Shown: piece by piece, positions 1 to 5,704 of the stretch
Layout: each line of letters opens with the position of its first letter
Position numbering within the stretch: position 1 is the first letter of the stretch
Assembly: GCA_964542475.1 (NCBI GenBank)
Contig: CAZIUL010000105.1
Span: 1 to 8,927 of the forward strand
DNA from: CAZIUL01 sp964542475
GTDB taxonomy: Bacteria; Planctomycetota; B15-G4; CAYZWU01
Reading direction: 5' to 3'
DNA length: 8,927 bases
Notes under the pieces: model-generated
Database searches by the model: none
Seen by the model: the letters and a program-made list of their open reading frames with translations, nothing else
What the model was told of the DNA's origin: nothing
Program-made: the position numbers and the translations under genes

Positions 1-55
1 GACGGGGTTTAGGAAACCTGATAGGCAATTTCTAACCGTTTTTGGACAGCAGTGA

Positions 56-118
56 TGCTAATGTATGCATGACCCTTCGCGCGCGTAGCGTGCGATAGGG
101 TACACGCAATGGTTGTGC
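56..118 (-). other. Weak candidate attC-like site downstream of the activation-domain gene
   Basis: Read on the minus strand, the segment just after the stop of the activation-domain gene starts with GCACAAC, one mismatch from the integron R'' consensus RYYYAAC. It passes through an imperfect stem (ACCCT-at-CGC against GCG-a-AGGGT) whose top contains CGCTACGC, and reaches ATTAGCA, two mismatches from the R' consensus GTTRRRY (first base and last base). The length of about 63 bases is in the normal range for attC sites. The outer arms pair poorly and the crucial GTT is ATT, so this is at best a degenerate site. It could equally be an ordinary hairpin after a gene; there is no T-run that would make it an intrinsic terminator. 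Confidence 0.22.
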
Positions 119-121
119 CTT

Positions 122-808
122 TTACTCATGCTGGATCTGTTCCCACAACCCCTTGTTGAAAGCCGCATGTCGTGATGGGCAGTTCTCTCTGTGACAGACC
201 TCACAGCTGCGGAAATCCGTTTCTGTTGGGAACATGAGGCCCGAGATCGTTTTGTTCGGGACCATCAGGAATGATTCGGTCAGCCTGACCCCGACGGCCC
301 TTTCGACGTCGCCGAGTAGAGTGAACAGGCTTGCCTGCTGTTCAATGGGCCAAACGGAGATATCTCCTGATCCGGGGCGCATGGTCGCCGTTTTCCCAAG
401 GCGGAACTTGCGATGCAGGTGATCATTCAGGTATTGGTTGGCCGCACCGAGTAGACAGTTCTTGATCGAGTCCCACCAGAATTCCTTCAACATATCTCCT
501 TTGTCAGGGAATGCCTGGTCCAACTCATGTCCGCAAGTGGCCACGAGCGGAAAAATTCGCTCGACAGACGCCAGGTTGTGAGCAAGCGTTCGGCTTCTGA
601 ACAGAACATCATCAATCTGCACCGTGTCTCCGTATCGCCCCGCCAGAAAGCAGATAGCAAAGGCGGCCTTCGGTTTGCCTACCTCTTGCGCCAATTCAAC
701 CAGCGACTGAAGGTCCGCTGCATCACTCGAATCGGCCACAATATGCGCCTGAGCTGTGATCTGCTCAACATCGAGCGAGAAGGGGATATTGTCGAGAATC
801 TCCAACAT
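122..808 (-). CDS. Stand-alone B12-dependent methionine synthase activation-domain protein
   Basis: This resembles the C-terminal activation domain of cobalamin-dependent methionine synthase (MetH), which holds S-adenosylmethionine and cob(II)alamin together during reductive methylation of inactive cofactor. A stand-alone version is known from Thermotoga maritima. Counting from the GTG at 820, visible motifs are MRPGSGD (147-153), WPIEQQ (157-162), the core VRLTESFLMVPNKTISGL (178-195), and a C-terminal cysteine set C206, C209, C214 in CEVCHRENC. The core LTES...M.P.K..SG pattern is the family hallmark. I chose the ATG at 808, giving 228 residues, because AAAGGAG lies directly upstream and the GTG at 820 falls inside the putative attC R' box; the two-base gap between AAAGGAG and the ATG is short. 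The rest of methionine synthase is not in the window. It may serve a split MetH or another corrinoid methyltransferase. The family call is firm and the partner unknown. Confidence 0.82.
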   Translation of the reverse strand: MLEILDNIPFSLDVEQITAQAHIVADSSDAADLQSLVELAQEVGKPKAAFAICFLAGRYGDTVQIDDVLFRSRTLAHNLASVERIFPLVATCGHELDQAFPDKGDMLKEFWWDSIKNCLLGAANQYLNDHLHRKFRLGKTATMRPGSGDISVWPIEQQASLFTLLGDVERAVGVRLTESFLMVPNKTISGLMFPTETDFRSCEVCHRENCPSRHAAFNKGLWEQIQHE

Positions 809-816
809 GTCTCCTT

Positions 817-878
817 TCACAACGTCAGTATCAGCTGCAGACAGCGTAGCGGGCTGTCAGCTGAATGCATTGTTAGGT
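817..878 (-). other. Candidate integron attC site between two minus-strand genes
   Basis: On the minus strand this spacer begins with ACCTAAC at 878-872, an exact match to the R'' consensus RYYYAAC. It continues AATGCA, TTCAGCTGAC, a short top, GCTGTC-TGC-AGCTG and AT, and ends in ACTGAC-GTTGTGA, where GTT matches the R' core but the next bases depart from GTTRRRY. The inner arms form CAGCTGACAGC against GCTGTCTGCAGCTG, an 11-pair stem with a three-base bulge and the loop CCGCTAC. Length (62 bases), box order, unpaired bases in one arm, and position between the stop of one gene and the SD of the next all match attC geometry. The sequence TAACAAT-CATTCA also resembles classical 59-base elements such as that of aadA cassettes. 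An ordinary intercistronic hairpin remains possible. Confidence 0.5.
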
Positions 879-907
879 AGTTCAAGTCACAGCAAATGCA
901 TCTTGGG

Positions 908-1471
908 CTACCTCGACTGTGGAAGTCCAATATAGCGGGCTCTCCGCTCACAGTACTTATTGTACTCCTCTCCATGTAATCGGCGAAGGTGTTCTTCTTC
1001 CACGAGAACCATCCTATGGGCGATGCCCATATAGACCAGCAGAGAAACGACCATCTGCCATGATGGCCAGAGAACCACAAACGCTAGAAGGAAGAGACCA
1101 TATCCAACGATCTGCGGGTTCCTACTCCACCGGTAGATCCCTAACTGCTTTAGCACATCGGCTCTTTGACCGAGGACTCTTCCAATTGACCCGAACACGC
1201 CTAAGGCCGCGAAAAGAATGCCCAGCCCGACAACACCTATACCCAAACCCACGACATCATGGATACCGGAGCTCGGCAGTCTTGGCCAGTACGTGTTGGT
1301 AAGGCCGAGGTTGACCAACGCGGCGTGGAGTGCGAAGACCACGGGCTGCAAGAGAGCGGTCCAAAACGTTAGTTTGCCATGTCGTGCATAGTCCCGGCGA
1401 ATTAAGCGGAAGATTGCCAGAGCCACCACCAGAACAATGAAAGCGACTGTCATATACAAGATCAACGACAA
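908..1471 (-). CDS. ICMT-like integral membrane methyltransferase family protein
   Basis: This is a small membrane protein of the isoprenylcysteine carboxyl methyltransferase / phospholipid methyltransferase fold, which uses S-adenosylmethionine to methylate lipid-linked or membrane substrates. Counted from the in-frame GTG at 1486 (192 residues), hydrophobic segments lie near 11-27, 42-62, 77-98 and 126-155. The cofactor-binding part shows YRWSRNPQ (118-125) in place of the commoner RHPxY, then EEEH (163-166), GEEYNKY (172-178) and RRARYI (181-186), the typical C-terminal signature. I favour TTG at 1471 as start because GGAGG sits six bases upstream at 1478-1482, whereas the GTG at 1486 has no SD; an ATG at 1453 would cut into the first membrane segment. 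The substrate is unknown. It lies between two repeat-bearing spacers on the same strand as its neighbours, a layout typical of integron cassettes. Fold assignment is good, function only general. Confidence 0.75.
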   Translation of the reverse strand: MSLILYMTVAFIVLVVALAIFRLIRRDYARHGKLTFWTALLQPVVFALHAALVNLGLTNTYWPRLPSSGIHDVVGLGIGVVGLGILFAALGVFGSIGRVLGQRADVLKQLGIYRWSRNPQIVGYGLFLLAFVVLWPSWQMVVSLLVYMGIAHRMVLVEEEHLRRLHGEEYNKYCERRARYIGLPQSR

Positions 1472-1508
1472 CGGTGTCCTCCGCACTCGGAAGATTGAGT
1501 CAACAGCT

Positions 1509-1608
1509 ACCTAGCGCCCGGCCGATCAGCTGCGGGCCGGGTTGGCGCGACCCGTGCGCCGGCACGGGGCGTGACAAGCCGGATCCGTCAGCTGAAGCGG
1601 CTTGTACG
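1509..1608 (-). other. Long attC-like spacer with three perfect hairpins
   Basis: This spacer between the two methyltransferase genes contains three perfect stem-loops, in plus coordinates: CCCGGCC/GGCCGGG (1517-1523 with 1535-1541), CCCGTGC/GCACGGG around GCCG (1551-1557 with 1562-1568), and ACAAGCCG/CGGCTTGT (1574-1581 with 1598-1605). On the minus strand it carries TTCAGCTGAC (1596-1587) and then GCAGCTGAT, the same two words in the same order as in the candidate attC at 817-878, here spread further apart. It ends in GGCGCTAGGT (down to 1509), one substitution from an R'-type GGCGTTAGGT. The R'' position holds TACAAG rather than TAACAA. I read it as a longer, decayed attC-like site. A repetitive extragenic palindrome is the main alternative. 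Confidence 0.38.
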
Positions 1609-1626
1609 GCGGCCTCCACTTCACTA

Positions 1627-2229
1627 CTACCAGATCCCTGGAAGCAGTCGTTTCGTCCGCGCCTTGTACGCTTCGTATTCCTTCCCGAAGTGCTCGAGCA
1701 TCATCCGCTCTTCGGCACCCACGCGGAGAACGAAGAGAACGGCCATCGCGACTCCGCACGACAAACCTGCCACCCAATTGGGAACTACGAGGGCCTGTCC
1801 CAAGGAATATAGAAAAAGAGCCAGGTACATCGGGTGTCGAACGTGACGGTAGGCACCCTCGGTAACGAGCTCATGTCCCTCTCGCACGCTGAGCGTGACC
1901 GACCAGTTCGCGCCAAGGTCTGCGTGCGATCGAAGAAAGAGCAGCGACCCCAGCGCGAGACAGACCGTGCCTGCGATGAAGGGGACCAAGCGCAGCGTGT
2001 AGTCCGCGATCGCGAACACCGAACTCGCCACCCAGAGAAGCGGAACAACAAAGCCGATTGAGACGAGCGCCATGAGAGCGACTTCCAGACCCCCCATCTG
2101 GTTCTCCACCACGTCGGCATTCCGGCTCTTGAGCCGATAATGGACCCGGACCGCTATGATTGCAGTCGTGCCGAGCAGGATGGCTGTCTTCGCGAACCAT
2201 GGGTTCATGGCTCCGTCCCTCAAGGGCAT
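1627..2229 (-). CDS. ICMT-like membrane methyltransferase family protein
   Basis: This is a second membrane methyltransferase-like protein, closer to canonical ICMT-type sequences than its downstream neighbour. In an upstream-extended frame starting at 2337 (236 codons) the landmarks are GANWS (142-146), a charged turn, AYRHVRHPMY (162-171) containing the cofactor-binding RHPxY, and EERMMLEHFGKEYEAY (209-224), the standard C-terminal acidic and aromatic signature. Hydrophobic stretches lie near 48-64, 85-110, 117-136 and 171-207. The first 36 codons of that frame are charged, lack membrane character and have no clear SD, so I start at ATG 2229 (200 residues), which has GAGG five bases upstream; ATG 2208 (MNPWFAK, 193 residues) is nearly as good. 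Family members methylate prenyl-cysteine, phospholipids or small hydrophobic compounds; here the substrate is unknown. It is on the same strand as the next two genes, separated by a hairpin-rich spacer. Confidence 0.78.
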   Translation of the reverse strand: MPLRDGAMNPWFAKTAILLGTTAIIAVRVHYRLKSRNADVVENQMGGLEVALMALVSIGFVVPLLWVASSVFAIADYTLRLVPFIAGTVCLALGSLLFLRSHADLGANWSVTLSVREGHELVTEGAYRHVRHPMYLALFLYSLGQALVVPNWVAGLSCGVAMAVLFVLRVGAEERMMLEHFGKEYEAYKARTKRLLPGIW

Positions 2230-2375
2230 ATCTCCCTCGTCCGCCGAACTAGTTCTTCTAGACAAAATCTCCCTTTTACGATTTCTCACATCCCCAATTC
2301 CTTCACCCCTGGACAAGCTTGCCGGTATGGTCACCACAGAGATTCCCTGCCGGGCGGTCGCAAATCATCGCCCAA

Positions 2376-2390
2376 TGACCGTGCCGGTCA
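2376..2390. promoter_or_regulatory. Perfect interrupted palindrome, possible operator
   Basis: TGACCG-TGC-CGGTCA is a perfect six-base inverted repeat with a three-base centre, about 150 bases upstream of the methyltransferase start. Its form is that of a site for a dimeric helix-turn-helix regulator. No regulator gene is in the window and there is no second copy, so the role is inferred from symmetry only. Confidence 0.25.
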
Positions 2391-2607
2391 AAAAGCATCT
2401 TGCTGGTAACCCATTGTTCCAACTATGAGTCTTTACCATACCTTCACCACGGTGTCCAAACCCTGGGGCGACGGGGTCGTTCGAATCGTTGTGTCAAGAG
2501 TCCTCAGTCGCAAAGGGACTCCTGGAACAGCATCGATTAGCTTAACCACCAAAATACAGTAGTTGAGGAGATTGTCAATAAAACGGGAACACGGTTATGA
2601 CCGAGGC

Positions 2608-2619
2608 TGCTTTAAAGCA
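2608..2619. promoter_or_regulatory. 12-base perfect palindrome upstream of the transporter
   Basis: TGCTTTAAAGCA is a perfect uninterrupted palindrome about 235 bases before the transporter ATG and about 135 bases before its best candidate -35 element. It could be an operator, but it is a single site with an AT-rich core and could arise by chance. Confidence 0.18.
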
Positions 2620-2741
2620 TAGAGCCGTCCTGGATGGTTACGCCAACTTCTAGAAGAACAGACAGTTGGCACTGCCCAAGCATCGGCTGCAGATGGCGTA
2701 CTCTGGCGCGTTTTCACTCGATCCTGTTTGCAAAGTTAGGG

Positions 2742-2771
2742 TTTACTTTCAAGCAACCTATGGTGTTTAAT
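2742..2771 (+). promoter_or_regulatory. Possible sigma70-type promoter for the MFS transporter
   Basis: TTTACT (2742-2747; four of six bases of the -35 consensus) and TTTAAT (2766-2771; five of six of the -10 consensus) are separated by 18 bases. Transcription would start near 2778 and give a leader of about 77 bases before the transporter ATG at 2855. The match is moderate and the region is AT-richer than its surroundings, so chance is possible. Confidence 0.3.
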
Positions 2772-2854
2772 GAACAGCTTGTAACACGCGAGCATTCGCT
2801 GCCCTCAGGAAACAGACAACCGATTGAAACCGAGACCAAAGGAGCAACCGGAAA

Positions 2855-4495
2855 ATGAGCGAGGAAGAGGAAACAAGCAACAATGACTCAACCGGGACCG
2901 AAGAGAAGAAAAGCCCCCTCCGGGAGATCACCCAGCCGTTCATAGACCTGATCCACGCGCCGCGCGCGCTCTGGGGCGTGAATCTGGCTTATGTGCTCGA
3001 GGGTATGGTCTACTTCGGCATGCTCGGCTACCTGGCGATTCACTTCTCCGATTACATCTTCATGGGTGTGGAACATGCTGACGAGCTTTCCCACAACATG
3101 GTGGGGGTGCTGACAGCGGGCATAACCATTTCGATGTTTTTTCTGGGGTTCGTGGCTGACAAGTGGGGTGTGCGCTTCGCCCTGCTTTCCGCGTTCGTGT
3201 TCATGCTGATCGGGCGAGTGCTTATCTCCGGTGCGCCCACCATACTAGGACTGGAACCGAACGGCGTGTGGTCTTCGCTGCACCTTATAACAATGGGCGG
3301 CATTTTGCTGGTGGTGATCGGCTACGGCATGTACCAGCCCGCGGCGTACGCGGCGGTAAGAAAGTTCACAACTCCGAAAACCGCGGCAATGGGTTTTGCC
3401 ATGCTCTACGCGCTCATGAACCTCGGGGGATGGCTTCCGAGCGGCGCCTTCCTTTTACGGGACGAAGACTTCCTCAACCTGGGAATCCCGGGTACGTTCT
3501 GGGTATACACCGCGTTCACCGTGGTAGCGCTGCTTGTCACGGTCGTCCTTCTCACGCGTAAAACGGTGGAGACGGCGATTGTCGGCGCAAAGGAGGAAAC
3601 CGCGCGGATCGAGAAAGCCGAAGGAAAGGGGAAGGAGGAGGAGGAAAAGAACGAGGGCGACGATGAAAAGAGATCCGGAGACAGCTCCGGCGCAAGCGTT
3701 TCAGCGGAAACCGAAGAGCATCGCACCGTGCCGGCGCACCTCTGGTTCTTCATGGCCTCCATCCTGGTCCTGCTCTACTTCAGTCTCGAAGCGCCCATAA
3801 GCTACATTGCCATCGGCTGTACAGCCGGGGCCTGGGTGGCGCTGAACTTGATCCCTCCCACTGCAAGGTGGCTCGCGATACATCCTCTTGCCGATGGAAA
3901 GTTCTTTTTCTTCATCTTCGCCCTGATCCCCGTGCAAACTCTATTCACGTACAACTGGTTCATACTGCCGCAGTACACATCGCGCGCTTTCGAGGGATGG
4001 ATCGGCGATTACTTCGAGATCGCATCCAACTCAAATCCGATCCTGATCTTCATAGCGGTACCGATAATCACAGCGCTAACGCAAAAGGCCAAGGTCTACA
4101 ACATGATGATCTACGGCACCTTTGTGATGGCTGCTCCCGCGTTTCTGCTGGCCATCGGGGCGTACTGGTGGACGCTTTTTCCCTACATCCTGATCATGAC
4201 CATAGGCGAGGCCATGTGGCAGCCGCGCTTTTTGCAGTACGCCGCTGAAATCGCGCCGGAAGGCCGCACCGGCCAGTACATGGGAGTGGCCCAGCTTCCC
4301 TGGTTCCTCACAAAGGTGCTCGTGCCGTTGATCTACTCCGGAAAGATGATGGACATGTACTGTCCAAAGGAAGGGGCGCAAAACACCGAGTTCATGTGGC
4401 TGATCTTCGGTTTCATCGCCATCTCGTCGACACTCATGCTTATTGCTGCCAAGAAATGGATTGGCAAGGATTTCAAGACAAAAGCGGATTCCTGA
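2855..4495 (+). CDS. MFS transporter, POT/PTR2-like
   Basis: This is a 546-residue polytopic membrane protein of the major facilitator superfamily. Residues 1-25 are hydrophilic and acidic. Motif A of the superfamily is visible as GFVADKWGVR (98-107), between the second and third helices. Several features recall the proton-coupled peptide transporter branch: YVLEGMVYFGMLGYL (46-60) in the place of the ExxER(F)xYYG helix, SNPILIFIAVPIITAL (393-408) like its NPxxIxxxxP helix, and GEAMWQPRFLQYAAEIAPEG (451-470) followed by YMGVAQL (475-481). The ExxER arginine is missing, so peptide transport is not assured. Residues 246-290 form a lysine- and glutamate-rich loop joining the two helical halves. 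AAAGGAG lies ten bases before the ATG. It stands alone, convergent with the GH130 gene. Superfamily is certain, substrate unknown. Confidence 0.87.
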   Translation: MSEEEETSNNDSTGTEEKKSPLREITQPFIDLIHAPRALWGVNLAYVLEGMVYFGMLGYLAIHFSDYIFMGVEHADELSHNMVGVLTAGITISMFFLGFVADKWGVRFALLSAFVFMLIGRVLISGAPTILGLEPNGVWSSLHLITMGGILLVVIGYGMYQPAAYAAVRKFTTPKTAAMGFAMLYALMNLGGWLPSGAFLLRDEDFLNLGIPGTFWVYTAFTVVALLVTVVLLTRKTVETAIVGAKEETARIEKAEGKGKEEEEKNEGDDEKRSGDSSGASVSAETEEHRTVPAHLWFFMASILVLLYFSLEAPISYIAIGCTAGAWVALNLIPPTARWLAIHPLADGKFFFFIFALIPVQTLFTYNWFILPQYTSRAFEGWIGDYFEIASNSNPILIFIAVPIITALTQKAKVYNMMIYGTFVMAAPAFLLAIGAYWWTLFPYILIMTIGEAMWQPRFLQYAAEIAPEGRTGQYMGVAQLPWFLTKVLVPLIYSGKMMDMYCPKEGAQNTEFMWLIFGFIAISSTLMLIAAKKWIGKDFKTKADS

Positions 4496-4557
4496 TCCCT
4501 GGCAAGGCAGGCGCCGGGCTTTGCTTTGTAAAAAGCACGGGCAGGTGTGATCTCCCA

Positions 4558-5679
4558 TCAATCGCCGTACAGGAGCTTGCCTGAAACAGAATCCCGCGGG
4601 TACCGCTCGCAAAGCGCTAAGAGCACATCCTTGTGGGTAAGGCCGGCGTTCATGACCGTGTCGTTTCCGCCGTAGTAGATCAGGATGGATCCGTCATCCC
4701 GCATGATCGCGCCGCAGGTGAACACCACGTTCGGGGTATGAATGTAGCTGTCCTCGCTCACGCGGCAATCAGCCCAAGACGGAAACAGTATTGGGATGGA
4801 GCACACCTTGACCCTCGATGGATCGTCCAGGTCATGAAGCGCCACGCCCAGCACGTAAGGATTTCCATCCATGGTGGCTCTCACCCCGTGAAAGATGTTC
4901 AGCCAGCCGGCTTCGGTCTCGATCGGAGGCGCTCCCGGCCCTATCTTGTCGGAAAACGCGCTCGGGCCGCCGCCCGTTCTAATGACGGGCTTATCCTCTA
5001 TGCTCCATTCGTTCGAGCGCCAGTCCGCGGCATAGCCGATTTTTATCTGCGTGAAGATCCCGCCCACATCCCCATCGGTCGCATCGTTCGGCCTGAACAG
5101 GGCCGCGTACCCGCACTTGAGCCTGCGGGGAAAGATCACAACGTTGCGCATGTTTTGATCGAGCATGGCTCCGCAGCGGGTGAATGTCTTGAACTTTTTT
5201 GTCGTGGCTAGCGACACCCTCACCCTTTTCCTTATCGAGGCGTGGTAAGAGCTGTACGTGATCGCATAGGTGTCGTCGATCTTCATTATGCGCGGGTCCT
5301 CGACCCCGCCCGCCTCGCTTTCGATTATCGCGTCCCTGTCCGCCCCATCAGCGAACGAATCCTCCGCGCGCGCGGGCTTCATCACGGGGCCGGGATCGAC
5401 CCGCCATCCGTCAATGCCGTTGTCGCTTCTTGCGAGCCCGAGCACGCTCATGCCGCACCGGAGATGCGATCTGAAAAGCAAAACCGTCTGGCTGCCGATC
5501 ACTGCTGCGCCCGCGTTGTGCACGGTCTTCACCTGCAGGGCCGGGTCGGTCCAGACCTCGTTCACATGCTCCGCGAAGAGTATCGGGTTCGAGGACAGCC
5601 TCGCAACCGGCCTGTTCAGGCTAACGTTCGTGCTCTCACCGTTCCCAAAATCCACTTCACGTTCCACAAGCTCTGTCAC
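4558..5679 (-). CDS. GH130-type beta-mannoside phosphorylase or related glycosidase
   Basis: This is a 373-residue five-bladed beta-propeller enzyme of glycoside hydrolase family 130. Its members phosphorolyse, or in some branches hydrolyse, beta-mannosides, using phosphate as the attacking group and an aspartate as proton donor. Numbering from GTG 5679: NAGA (55-58), GVEDPRI (125-131) with D128 at the expected catalytic position, GPGAPPI (247-253), a GWLNIFHG segment ending at 265, PNVVFTCG (316-323) and YYGGND (335-340). All are typical GH130 blade motifs in the right order. The frame stays open to 5742, overlapping the upstream gene, but AAAAGGAG at 5687-5694 sits seven bases before GTG 5679, which decides the start. 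No signal peptide is seen, so it is probably cytoplasmic. It lies 25 bases after the sulfatase-fusion gene, suggesting one operon. Whether it is a phosphorylase or a hydrolase cannot be told from motifs alone. Confidence 0.85.
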   Translation of the reverse strand: MTELVEREVDFGNGESTNVSLNRPVARLSSNPILFAEHVNEVWTDPALQVKTVHNAGAAVIGSQTVLLFRSHLRCGMSVLGLARSDNGIDGWRVDPGPVMKPARAEDSFADGADRDAIIESEAGGVEDPRIMKIDDTYAITYSSYHASIRKRVRVSLATTKKFKTFTRCGAMLDQNMRNVVIFPRRLKCGYAALFRPNDATDGDVGGIFTQIKIGYAADWRSNEWSIEDKPVIRTGGGPSAFSDKIGPGAPPIETEAGWLNIFHGVRATMDGNPYVLGVALHDLDDPSRVKVCSIPILFPSWADCRVSEDSYIHTPNVVFTCGAIMRDDGSILIYYGGNDTVMNAGLTHKDVLLALCERYPRDSVSGKLLYGD

Positions 5680-5686
5680 GGTTTCG

Positions 5687-5694
5687 CTCCTTTT
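5687..5694 (-). promoter_or_regulatory. Strong Shine-Dalgarno fixing the GH130 start
   Basis: The minus strand reads AAAAGGAG, seven bases before GTG 5679 and within the 25-base gap after the upstream stop. It makes the GTG a much better start than the ATG at 5742, which lies inside the preceding gene and has no SD. Confidence 0.7.
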
Positions 5695-5704
5695 GATCCA
5701 GGGG

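Larger units (their letters stand above)
2230..2854. other. Intergenic region between divergent genes, no convincing CDS
   Basis: About 625 bases separate the minus-strand methyltransferase from the plus-strand transporter. Short frames exist on both strands (for example plus 2634-2858, ending with an ATGA overlap on the transporter start), but none has an SD, a recognisable motif or protein-like composition. The region holds a 15-base interrupted palindrome at 2376-2390, a 12-base perfect palindrome at 2608-2619, and GGTATGGT (2324-2331) with its exact complement ACCATACC (2435-2442). It also holds a possible promoter at 2742-2771. Its size and lack of coding signal fit regulatory sequence or the remains of a lost gene. 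Confidence 0.5.

Noticed and set aside
2246..2260. GAACTAGTTC palindrome with adjacent CTAG repeats, considered as an operator or recombination core.
   Set aside because: It is a short self-complementary word whose symmetry does not extend, with no second copy nearby.
2478..2500. GTCGTTCGAATCG resembles the T-arm of a tRNA.
   Set aside because: The flanking bases do not form a five-pair T-stem and no anticodon or acceptor stem can be drawn on either strand.
2540..2546. GCTTAAC, an exact RYYYAAC match, considered as a further attC end.
   Set aside because: No paired arm or partner GTTRRRY box lies at a suitable distance; such a degenerate word is expected by chance.
2634..2858. A 74-codon plus-strand frame overlapping the transporter start by ATGA.
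   Set aside because: There is no SD and no family resemblance, and its composition is not protein-like. The overlap is likely accidental, though a leader peptide cannot be strictly excluded.
4522..4537. TGCTTT-GTAA-AAAGCA between the convergent transporter and GH130 genes, considered as a bidirectional terminator.
   Set aside because: The stem is only six AT-rich pairs and neither side has a GC-rich stem followed by a T-run.
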